Source: Mesodorylaimus sp. YZB2_4 (Eukaryota > Nematoda > Enoplea > Dorylaimida > Dorylaimidae). From it: DNA of 64,000 nt. Below, in pieces: positions 22,801 through 37,393 of this stretch; position 1 is the first letter of the stretch; each line of letters opens with the position of its first letter. Below the pieces are notes generated by a model. The model had not been told where the DNA came from, did no database searches, and saw only the letters and a list, made by a program, of their open reading frames with translations. Made by a program: the position numbers and the translations under genes. The stretch spans positions 1 to 64,000 of the forward strand of contig JASANH010001518.1 in NCBI GenBank assembly GCA_030248295.1. The letters are read 5' to 3'.

Positions 22801-25755
22801 CACACCATGGCTGAATCTGCACAGGATGAGGTAATGAGAAAGAGTCAACCATACAAAATATGTTAACATGTCGTCCGTCCAACGGAACACTGTATGATCG
22901 AATAACGGTATGCAAGGGCGCAGACTTGTAAAACGCACGAGCCACGCGTTGAGACTACGAAGGCTCCTCTGGTCAGTGGACACTGGCGAGTAGTAGAAGA
23001 GTCGATTATTATCAAAGATGCTCCTCCGGTGCCACCTCCAATAGCAACCGAGGTCGCAGTCCGAAAGACGGGATGTTCACATGCGTGGTCAAGGATGGAA
23101 GCGCCGGAAAAACAGACGTCTTTTCAAGCGTGCCAAATCCGCTCCGAGCTGGTCAATGATCGGAAGCTGATAGCGAAAGCAACGTGCGAGTAGCCGCACA
23201 TCAAGCGCCAAGGTAAAGGCGAGGCTTGACGAGAATGTAGTTGATGGTCGAGCGGTCGAGGGCGACTCCCCGAGCGCCGCTACCACGATACATTTGCTCG
23301 TTTCGCTGATGTTTGAAGGACGAGTAGAGAGCGACCTCGATGACCAGCGGATTGGTAAGGAGTGTTTGGGTCAAATGAAGGGTGCATTTTTGGTGTTTTG
23401 CGAACCAAGTGCGGCATGTTGGAGGAAGGAGGTGGGCCAGCCCGGAATCAATCTCTTATCTCTTTCCGCTAAGAAAATGGATGGAAGCGTATTAAACGGG
23501 CGGCAATTTGCCCCCGAGGGTACTAGCCGATTTATAGCAACTTCTTGGGTAGCGTGCCAGGATCCGTTCAGACTAGTCGACTAAATCGTGAACGCTGGTT
23601 TCTATTTCCGACGAGACCAACTTGCCGCGTTTGATCCCGGGCGTCCATTGCTCGTCTAATAATAAGCGATAAATCGGCTTATAGTAAACGTAGGGGTGCC
23701 ACAGGGCTTATGCGACACGCTATTTTTCAAGACTCCTTGCCCACCAACTGACCAGTCGAGCGTTGCCGCCTGGCGCCAACAACAGTCGTCTCAAGATGGC
23801 TATCCGAGGAGCGATAAAGAGATAAAGCAGACTTTGCACGCACTCCTAATTCCCGCGCCCCGGGCCACTGGCCGCCTCTGTTTGTCCAAGACAAAATATT
23901 TTGGGCGGGCCAGGCACCCGTAAAAGTAAGGAACGATACTGCAGACGAGAGCGAGAAGGGCCTTTAGGGAAACGAACCATAAAGAGCGGCAACTGGCAAA
24001 AACAGGCACCATCTTAAGCGGAGGACATTTATAGCCAAAACATTTGTCTTAGAAGGAAAAGTTCTTGCCTAAAGAAAGATCAAAGACCAGTGAACTTGGG
24101 CTCGGAAATGAATGCTCGTTTATCAACGAATTCGCGGTGTCGTAGACCACTAATGTTCCATTTGTGCCCTGGGTGGTAAGCCACCAGGTCTCTGCCCGAC
24201 AACAAACTGCCGAACCACTGGATAAGGACACGACGACAAGACATGCTATGGACACGGATGTACACACTAATAAGGTCTACAAACCTATGGACCGTGCAAA
24301 TGCGCTCAACGGGCGACTCAACCATTTGTAACAACAACCCAGAAAGGCAGGAACGGCACTTACTCTTCGGGACAAGGTTCGTGAGGGCACTCTTTGATTT
24401 GCGGACGAGGGCGTGCCTTGTCAGCGCAAAGGTTCTCGGGTACCATTCTTCCCGTCTTTTCATTGAAGCATGCCGAAACCGATACGCGCCAGCCTGAAGC
24501 TCAGGACATCGAGCGAGACTTGTGATCTGGATTGACTATTCTTACTGTTGGCGCCGCATGTTTTCGTGCATTCTGAGAATTGATTTGTATCAAGCCAATT
24601 GAATATTGGTCTACCGCAGGTAGTACCATCACCACCACATATTCCACAATCATCGATACGTTTGATTGACCCCAAAATATTATCGCACCCAACTTCCTAA
24701 AATTACACAACCCGCCCTTCAGCAAGCGATTTGATGCTGTATCTTCAGTGCCTGTGCCTATGTGCAGTATGTCATGCTAGCTCTATCGAAGGACCCTCGC
24801 TGGTTTCGAACAGGCCTGACGGCTATCACCAGCAGGCCTTTAGGGTACGTTTTGAGCGCACTCTTACGTGAACAGGCCCAGCTCACTTTAATGATAAAAA
24901 CTCCTTTTTTGAAAATCGAATTTCTGATCCTGAAATGGGAGCAGAGCCAACTCTTTGCGAGATGGCTTTTTTGAGTAAGCGCATAATGTTATGTATTTCA
25001 TCATAGAGAATTGTCTCTTTTCTCCCACATCACTTCACTTTGTTAATAATAGGCTTTTCAGTTTAGGGCTATTTTAGGGGGAAACTGCGCGCTTCGAAGG
25101 AAGAACTGCTCGAGCGTATCCGTACTGTATTCATTGTGAATAAAATGCAAAATAAGAAACTCGCTTACCACACACTTTCCTTCAATGCATACATCACGCG
25201 ATTTCTCTCTACACTTCGTTCCATCGATAACTTTCGGCAAAAACTTGACTGTTATCCCGTAAAGTTTGGCTTTACACATGAGTGCACACGGCTCTTGACG
25301 ATTCTCGACTGGTAGCCATTCATCGTATAAATGATTTTTATATCGTTCCTTATTGAATTTTGCGCATTGGACAGTTCGAAAGTCGAGGCTTGCTGCGGGA
25401 CACGGCTGAATGAGAAAGTGAATGTAAACCTGGTCAGCATAGCTAAATCGAATAACCAGCTGTCTTACACGGATATTGCATAATTCGTACGACATCGATT
25501 CACCATCACAACGCTTGTCCAAGCAACGACGCATGCGCCGACGGATGCCGGACTCGCACGTCCGCGAACAAGCTGACCAATCGGACCAGGCTGACCAGCC
25601 ACGTAATGGAGGTCGATTGAGGAGCTATAATGGCCAACCAAGGGTCACTGGCTGAACAAAAACTGCTGAAGAGTGCCTACCTTATGCAGCTCGTCCTCTA
25701 CCTCGATACTTTCTGATGCTGGAAAAACTTCATTATTTTTTATTTTCGAGACAGG
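16832..25755 (-). CDS. ADAMTS-like extracellular matrix protein (TSP1 repeats, Ig, PLAC)
   Basis: Secreted matrix glycoprotein of the ADAMTS-like/papilin/lacunin group; no metalloprotease domain is seen. N-terminal exons read a TSP1 repeat ([17 protein letters not shown]; exon 25469-25624), a Cys-rich region with [18 protein letters not shown] (25169-25405), the [20 protein letters not shown] signature (24546-24696) and TSP1 sequence (24364-24493). Further TSP1 repeats lie at about 22060-19680 ([60 protein letters not shown]). Then come an Ig domain split over 19360-19620 and 18720-19262 ([20 protein letters not shown], then [12 protein letters not shown]), a Lys-rich linker and more TSP1 repeats. 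The end is 17662-17941, 17134-17226 and a terminal exon 16832-17025 with PLAC ([24 protein letters not shown]). The signal-peptide exon was not found. A stop at 24049 leaves the alternative of two genes. Confidence 0.8.
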
Positions 25756-26446
25756 CTGAAAAGTCAATGGTGAAATTAGGTGCCTAAGACAACAAAAGGT
25801 CGGGTAGTTTTTGGACTTGAGACCTGGCAGTCAGAGATACAGTACATCATTACACAGCAGATAAACACATGATCCTTAACCTGCGTATCACAAATGAGCG
25901 ATTCTGTGGGCACATTCGCGACATACAGTATGTACACATTTGCGTCAGCAAGTAGGCAGTCAGTTAACAGTCATAGAAAACGGTACTGGGCAGCATATAC
26001 AGTAGGTAGATCAGCTCAAGCAACACTGACCTGTCCAAAGTCGGCCGTCGCCAGGAGCACCAGGTCGCAAAGAACATGGAATTTTTTAATCCATAGCAAA
26101 TTCGCTCGCATTTTGTTTCCTTTTTGGCTCTCAACAATGTTCTCTATTGCTTGACTGGTTAGCCAGGATCGAGATTAGGTCCAGCTTGCAACAGTTCAGT
26201 AAGCGTCTGGGAACTTCTATTCAGAATGAAACACTTATTTCGATTTTGACCACCGGAACAATGATATGCCATAGAAAACTCGCTATTAGCCAAGGCCTTG
26301 CTGAAAAAGCACAAAACAGATTTTCGAACGCTGAAAGCTAAATACGCGCTTTGCCGACCGAAAAGCTAGTAAAGCTAATAAATTGCATTTGGGCCAAACA
26401 AGTCTGACTCGCGAAACGGATGAGAAAAATGAAGTTTGAACATGGC

Positions 26447-27860
26447 CTAACAGTCTTTTCCACTTGCAAAAAAACTATTTGAACCAGCGGGAATAAGCCC
26501 CCGTTGTACTTGTCATTTATCACTGGCCACTCGAATGTCATGGATTCGTTTACTTTTTGTTTTCGGAACCTACTTGCAATAATATATGTGAAGAAATAAA
26601 GGGCGCCCAAATGGTTTGTGCAGAACTGAACTCAGGTTCGGATCTGGCCAGAAGACCCTTGTGTAATTTGACGAGTCGTCTCCCCAGACTCGGTTAAATT
26701 GATAAACCAAACGTACAGCTCCAAAACAGCCAAGCGCGCCATAAATCCTATCCTCACTCTTGTCAACTACTTGGTAGGGCACTGCATTATTCGGGCTCCA
26801 GCCGAGCGCCATCAAAAGTGGGAGAATGGAGAGTCCGATAAAAAAGCCACTAAGAAAAGAATCGGAGCCCCTTGCAATAACAACTCATACAAATGTGTCG
26901 AACGACCTAGGCACTCCAGCATACAATAATGAACCGTTGAGTGCAGGTGGGGCAGTAATGGAAGAAGAATTGTGAGGAATCGACTCAAGATTATCGGGGG
27001 CAGTGTCGAGGTCGAGAAAAGGACACGAAAACATTCTCGAGAGAAGGTGAAAAGCGGACAATTTGCCTTACGAGAAAGAGTGAGAGGAAAAAGTGTATTC
27101 GGCCGGGTATTGCTAACCAGGATTGGACTCACCGGAACGGTCGAGTCCAAATACTGGCACGACTTTTGACGCCTAAATCAAGCTACACACCAACGAGAGG
27201 AGGCAGGGTGAAGAAGGCGCGCTAAATTCTCAGTGATTTGCACAATTTGAGTATGCATTTTGTTGGGTGGTGCTTCGACGAAATTACATTTTCTTCGCCT
27301 AAATTTTCTCGTTTACTGCCTAGCTCCGGGTGCCTCTCGTTGCCAGAGCCTACAAGAAAGAGCGTACCATACCCGAAGGGACCCGAGGATCGATACGACC
27401 GTTGATGGACGGAAGAAGAAGTTAGGTACGTCTTGATCTTTGCTTACACACGCTTCTATCGTATCTGCGCACTCCCGTTCAAGACAACGATCCGGGACGG
27501 GTGCAGGCCAGACGACCAAGAATGCGTAACGTGCTATTCGGGCATTTTTGACTGAACCGAGCCAGACGGATATTCAACGCCGAATCCGGGCTCCAAAGTG
27601 TCCCTTGTTAATTCGATACTCTCTCAATCGAAGATAGCTCACCCATCTCACCAACGGAAATGGCCTGAACGGCGGCGAGCAGTCTGTAAACGACCACCCG
27701 CAATAGAGAACTCCTGTTTTTCCAGAAACTTAGGCTTTCTTCGAGAAGCAAAGCCCTAACTGGCACATCCTGCTGCTCGTTCTTGGGTACCTGAAAGAAA
27801 AAATGCAGCAAAAAAAGTCCGAAGTATGAAGGAAGTTTGTACCCGAAAAACGCAAACCAT
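26447..27860 (-). CDS. Unrecognised membrane protein, 254 aa, seven exons
   Basis: The family is not recognised. The exons read on the minus strand (27843-27860, 27652-27790, 27448-27551, 27133-27172, 26907-27066, 26574-26849, 26447-26474) have mutually consistent phases and sum to exactly 255 codons with stop, which argues for a real gene. The protein starts MVCVFRVPKNEQQDVPVRAL, with a helical basic/hydrophobic stretch (LLRVVVYRLLAAVQAISVVK), a Cys-bearing segment (VVWPAPVPDRCLERECADTI), an NSSS sequon, a clear hydrophobic segment (GFFIGLSILPLLMALGW), a possible second one (YGALGCFGAVRLVYQF), and ends HIYYCNFFASGKDC. It sits between the ADAMTS-like gene and DPYD on the same strand. Donor sites GTCGTT and GTAGGT are weak. 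It could instead be an upstream part of a neighbouring gene. Confidence 0.45.
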
Positions 27861-28519
27861 AGACGACTCCTTAGCTTGTCGCCATCCGTTATCACGCCCT
27901 TTCTAGAGCCGAAAACAAGCGGCCAACGTACCATCGTGCACGGTCTCACCTGGACTACCGACGCAAAAACAAGAACGGGACTAAAGATGTAAATGTTTAT
28001 GAGGTGAAAAAAGGCGCGGAATGATTAGTTGTTGAAGGCTAGTGAAAACTGTTATCAAATATTTATCAGGTACGGCCGCACAGGGGACCAGCATTGATTT
28101 GCTGCCAGTAGACGACAGCCAATTATCTAGGCGAGGACGTAACTTCCTTTCTCCTCACTTTCGGCTCAGGTTTGGAACTAGCAAAGAATCTATACTTTTC
28201 GGACTCTGATAAAGACTAGCTGAAAAGGGCATCAATTTTAAAACGAGTATGGCCTAAAATTTGTCTTTCAGTGCAAAACAGAACCGACGAAGCGGAAATG
28301 CGATACATGCTTTAATTTTTAAAAACAACCCTTATATTGTCTGATCGGGCATACACTACTGATTAAATCATAACATATGTCCTCACGGCCCACATTTTAC
28401 CCGATTGCGACTAACACGATTAACCACGCATCACGAAACCAATCATTCAATACTAAGAATTCATGTGAGCAAAAAAAACATGCTAGCCTAGAATCACACA
28501 GGAAAAAACAAGTCTCCAT

Positions 28520-32828
<4,309 letters not shown>

Positions 32829-33184
32829 TATTTGACGGCGAATTTATGGCTACACTTGATGCGTAGACTAAACCGCGTCCAATGAAAAACTCGTCCCCGT
32901 ATTAGAAGGTGCTCTGGATTGAACAAACAAAAGCATCCGCTATGAGCAAGAAAGAGTTATCTATTAGCGGGCAAATACATTTTTCATATTGTTGGGAGCT
33001 GTCACGGTGACAGGCCGACAAAGATAAGGCTACCTTTCTAATCACTGCGCGGGTACACTATGCGGACTACTACGATAGGCCTTACTACACCGTCCACAAA
33101 GCCAGCATAAAGACTCGCACAATGCGATAAACTCGCACTAAAGCGGAGCGCTGCAGGTGATTGCAATACGATAAAAAAAATCAG

Positions 33185-34142
33185 GGGCCCGGTTCCTGAA
33201 TCGCGATTAACTTTAACTTGGCAGTCAAAGTGCCGTAACCGGGCAGTTCACTAACTGAGCAGTTAAGGGAGATTTAACCGGCGTTCCTGAAATTTAGTTA
33301 ACCAGGCGGTTAAGTGACTGGCCCGCTAAATCACTAACTGGGCAGTCAAGTGCCTAGCCAACGCATTTTTCTGTATTAAGAGACTGCCTCGGTTTCAATT
33401 TGTTTTAAGAATCGTATCAGCAGAACGCAATCTGTTTGCAATCTGCTTATTTTGACTGTGAAAAAAGTCAAAAAAGAGTGACTCATACTGATCCAAAAAT
33501 TATGGATGACGGAAATTAACATTGAAAAGCGCCGCCAAACCGCCTAGAGTGCCCTCATGATCGCAAATACCCCAAACATTGATCGAGTGGTTGCTAGCGA
33601 TTCAAGTACATGTGTCTTTGATCACCCTGATGCCAAAATCTTTATGTGAGCCATCTAACGCCAATTGCGCAAGAAAAATTCCAAGTATCAAAGAATCCAT
33701 CTGTTATTTTTCTCAATTCCTTTTGACAATTTGGTAATTTGGTAACTTGACAAATTTATTCAGCTTGCGACATGTAGCTAATGAAGCAGCATGAACCACT
33801 TGGCCAACCCTCGATTGTGACACTGCCATTAAAATGTCCCCAATCACGTCTAAGACAGAGTTTCTTTAAGAGTCGACCCATCCGAATCCCAAATAGGGAC
33901 GATCGGCGCTGCCGGAAGCAAATTCATGATGGTTTTTACATTCAAAGCTGCGCCGCAGTGCAAAAGATGGGATAGCCGGGAAGTTAATCTACCTCTCAAG
34001 GTAGGTTAGATTTTGGCGGTCAAGTTGTCCGGTTGAATTTTCCAGTTAACTTTAACTCAGGAACGGCAGTTGAAGTTGACCGCCCGGTGAAGCTAGATAT
34101 CACTGCCCAGTTAAAGTTAATCGCGATTCAGGAACCGGGCCC
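33185..34142. mobile_element. 958-bp non-autonomous DNA transposon with about 33-bp terminal inverted repeats
   Basis: The left end reads GGGCCCGGTTCCTGAATCGC and continues ATTAACTTTAAC; the right end is its inverted copy, ending GGAACCGGGCCC. The flanks are AG on both sides, a likely 2-base target duplication. The ends carry subterminal copies of GGCAGTTAA/TTAACTG-like motifs. No transposase frame is seen inside, so it is non-autonomous. The terminal GGGCC resembles the small element at 41927-42041. Placement in a superfamily (Harbinger/ISL2EU-like) is inference. Confidence 0.85.
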
Positions 34143-34391
34143 AGGTTTTGTGCCGGTTAATACATATGTCACAGCGTATTGGTGTCTCGGAAGAAAGGGC
34201 GTTAGCACGATGACAGTGTGAATGAAGGCAACGCTCAGATGGAACACAAGTATCTTAGGACAGTCTGTACTGTAATGCGTTTTGCTTATTGTAACGACTA
34301 AAGCATCATGACATCAACAGGAGCAAAGCTACAGATGTACTATTTTTTAGAGAAAGATGTGATCCAGAAGAGTTTATTGAGCTTGAAGATT

Positions 34392-34476
34392 ACCGGCCTC
34401 GTGGCCTGGTGGGTTAAGCGTCTGCCTCTCACGCCAGGTGCGCAGTTACGGGCGAGTGTTCGACTCGCGGGCCGGT
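34392..34476 (+). repeat. tRNA-derived SINE head
   Basis: The sequence has a 7-bp acceptor-like stem (ACCGGCC with GGCCGGT), a box-A-like GTGGCCTGGTGGGTTAAGC and a perfect T arm (GCGAG-TGTTCGA-CTCGC). The anticodon stem is poor and the molecule is too long for a simple tRNA, so a SINE head is favoured over a functional tRNA gene. The unrelated body probably continues to about 34600 (AAAATGTGTCCCTTCACCC). Confidence 0.6.
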
Positions 34477-36569
34477 AAATCATTTCGTGTAAAATGTGTC
34501 CCTTCACCCTCGAGTGCGCATAAGCGTTTGGTGATGTGGTAAAACATGATTGCGCGGAAATACATAAAGCTGCAGCGATGCTCGCCAAATCGTCTGGTCT
34601 TGCCTTCAGTTTTCTAAAGTGGTTGCACTGGTAAAGCCATTTAGCGCAAGATCCTTTCTGGGAAGTTATCTTCCCGAGAGATTTTTCAGCGGGGTTATTA
34701 AGGAGCGGCTTTAAAAATAGATGTTGCTTTTGTCTTCTACTTGAACCTGATTTCAAGCTTGTATAGGAATTGGCCATTGCAACTTTGTCAGCTTGTTGAT
34801 GTGCCTTCTGACTCTTTTGCCATATATTGTTTGTAAGTGATTGTTTGTGTACTCTAAGGCCATTATTGTTGAGATATTGGGAAACGGGCCCTCTGAGCCC
34901 CTGAGTGCACTGCTTGGACTCGAGGAGGACTCTTATGAATCACGTGATATTCATAACACTGTAATGACACTGTGCGCGTCATGCGTGCTGTGGTGCAGTA
35001 TTATCAGGTCATAAAGCTGTGCTAATCGTTTTCCATTCTCATTTTAAATGCTCCATTCCAAAATAAGTGATAGAGAGAGTAAGTACAAAACACTTGTTTT
35101 TGGTCGAAGATTACAAGAAATTTTTGTTTATCTATGGGCTGGGGATTGACCAGAGAAGGACTGACGAATACGAGAAACTTTGGTCTTTTTGATTCCTCCT
35201 CCTTGGTCTTGTTGCCTCAGTCTACCTGTGCGCGAGCATTCGATGACTAAAAAGCTCGTACAAAGGAGATATGTTTGTCAATTATCTCAAATTAGTCGGA
35301 TCTGTTGACCTATGTTTGATGCTCTGGTGTAAGGATATCATGTCCAGGCGACAGTTCCAGCAAAACTTTACAAGGTACAGAAACCTCCGCTGCATGGTTA
35401 GCTTGTGTTTGAGAAATAAAGATTTTTCCATGCAATTTCCGCTCGAAAAGCCTTTTCCTTGGAACAGCTTCCGGCGGCGACGTAACTGAACACGTTTTCT
35501 CAATGATCGTAATCCTAAAATGTGATCATAAGCTCAAGTCTTTCACGCAAACTTTTCACGAGGGCACCTTTGTCAGAGTCGTCAAAGCGCATCTGTTCTC
35601 GCAAGAGGCTATCTGAAGTTTTAAGCAAGGAACGAGGTTTGGCCGTTGCTCCGTGAAGGACGGATATTACGAAAAGGAGACTCAGATTTAATTGGTTCAG
35701 AGAGGACTAACAACAGAAGCGTCAGGAGATTTTTCTCCGCGCCTTCTACAGTTGAGACAGCTGCTTAGGAGCTGCCACGCACCCGCGACTAACCTGGCCA
35801 CGTTGTGATAGAGACTAGGTCTTATTACGAAATAAGCTATCCGCTTTGTCTTTCATTAGCTCAGCTGACTAAACGCAGGAAAATATCGAAGGAGATGCCA
35901 TAAATCAGCTAGTGCACACTATTGGACACGTCTAGTCGTTACGTGTACAAACACCCTCTGTTAGTTCCAACCTGGTCTCTCGTTAATCATAAATCGGAAC
36001 CGTGAGACTGGCCAAGATTAGCCTAGGCAGGTAAAATGCCAGACCACTGTCGCCTAACTTTCCTCGAGGCGGCTATTCATGTTTGCATATCTGCAAAGAC
36101 TGATTTCATCTTCACTTTTTTGATAGATTACACCGCCTGCTGTTTTTACCTGGCAAGCCATCGTTTTTAATCAGGTGAGCTTTGCTTGAAAACTATGAAA
36201 TTTTGGTGCTTCTTTTTGTGACGTACGAGTATTTGAGTATTTTCATCACCTCGAGCCAGTTTGACCGCGGTAGCAGCCTAGTCTTCTATCTCTTTGGCTG
36301 ATATGCTATCGCACTGGAAATTCCTCTCGAAATGTTCAAAATTCGTTATTCTGTGCACTTATATCTCGGCCAGCCCAGAAGTTGTGGCAATGACAACATA
36401 GAACTCGTTGAGGAAACCAACTGCTTTCCCCAATTGGCAATCCGATTTCCCAAACAGTCATTTTTCGTGGGCAGATGATCATATCGGTCTTCCTTGTCCG
36501 TTCTGGTTTGGAAATGCTTGAATGGACACGCACGACTCGTTTCCTTTTTCTACAATAGCATGGATGGGC

Positions 36570-37266
36570 CTATTGAATAACTTGACTTTTTTCTTTTGTT
36601 TGACTATCATTTCGTTTCCTTGATCGATTCTTGGTGGCCCCGAGGACTTTCTGTTTCTGGAGTGCAGTCAGTCTAGGAGAGCAGTAAGCAACAACCAGTT
36701 GGTCTGGTTGTTTTTTTAGTGTAGCGAAAATAGGCTTATTCGGGGTCATTTGATTTATGCTCAGTGGCGCGTTGGGGAGAATGGCTGGTGCAATGGCGGG
36801 CAATCGAGGCGGGTGTTCCAGCATCGGTTGCCTCATTCTCTCGTGCTTCTCCCCGATGACCACCTTTGTAGCCTCGCTGATTAGAGTTGAACACTCACCA
36901 GTTCGGCCAACCCATCGCTTCCCTAACGTCATAGACGGCCAGCATTTGCTCGATCCAATGTTCGTCCGAGCGCCCGTGTCTAAATCAATAGCGCAATTTT
37001 AGCCTTTCCCACATGCGCTTACGACGAGGAATCCTGTCCATTTTTGGCACTGGAACCCGTCTGTGGCTCATTTCCTTCTCAGCTCCTGCTTTGAAATGAA
37101 CTGAAGCTTGATAGGGAACTGTAAATTGACGGCCTAATTGGGTAGTAGTAGACTTTTGGGGGTCATTTTTTCTAGATTGGCGAACTTTTACTTGGAGCGA
37201 TGTTTGAGCGCTCTGCTGACCTTTGAATAAATTTTTAATTTGATCTTGTGGAGTACTCACTTGCAT
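36570..37266 (-). pseudogene. Possible retroelement gag-protease remnant
   Basis: On the minus strand a basic, Gln-rich segment (starts MQVSTPQDQIKNLFKG) ends in a stop near 36985. In a different, overlapping frame comes CAIDLDTGARTNIGSSKCW, where DTGA resembles a retropepsin active site. The overlapping-frame layout is gag/pro-like. No reverse transcriptase, integrase or LTRs were seen, and the zinc-knuckle cysteines are missing. This is a tentative reading; it could be a spurious frame. Confidence 0.25.
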
Positions 37267-37393
37267 GTTCGTTTTTGCACTTGTAGGTGCGGGTGCATCG
37301 AGTGCTCAGTTCGTTGTTGATCACTTCAAATTTGGTGTCGACAAGGTTATGCAAAGTCATGCTCGTCTGATTTATAAACTGTGATCAGCTTAA

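Larger units (their letters stand above)
34143..37393. other. Repeat-bearing gene-poor stretch left of the MOLO-1 type gene
   Basis: It contains the tRNA-headed SINE at 34392 and a possible retroelement remnant at 36570-37266 (listed separately). From about 34780 to 36500 no gene, repeat family or RNA gene could be recognised. Confidence 0.4.

Noticed and set aside
34392..34476. A functional tRNA gene
   Set aside because: The acceptor and T stems are good, but the anticodon stem mispairs and the length and variable region do not fit; a SINE head explains it better.
34340..34777. A 145-codon minus-strand frame
   Set aside because: It runs through the tRNA-derived SINE and has no recognisable domain.
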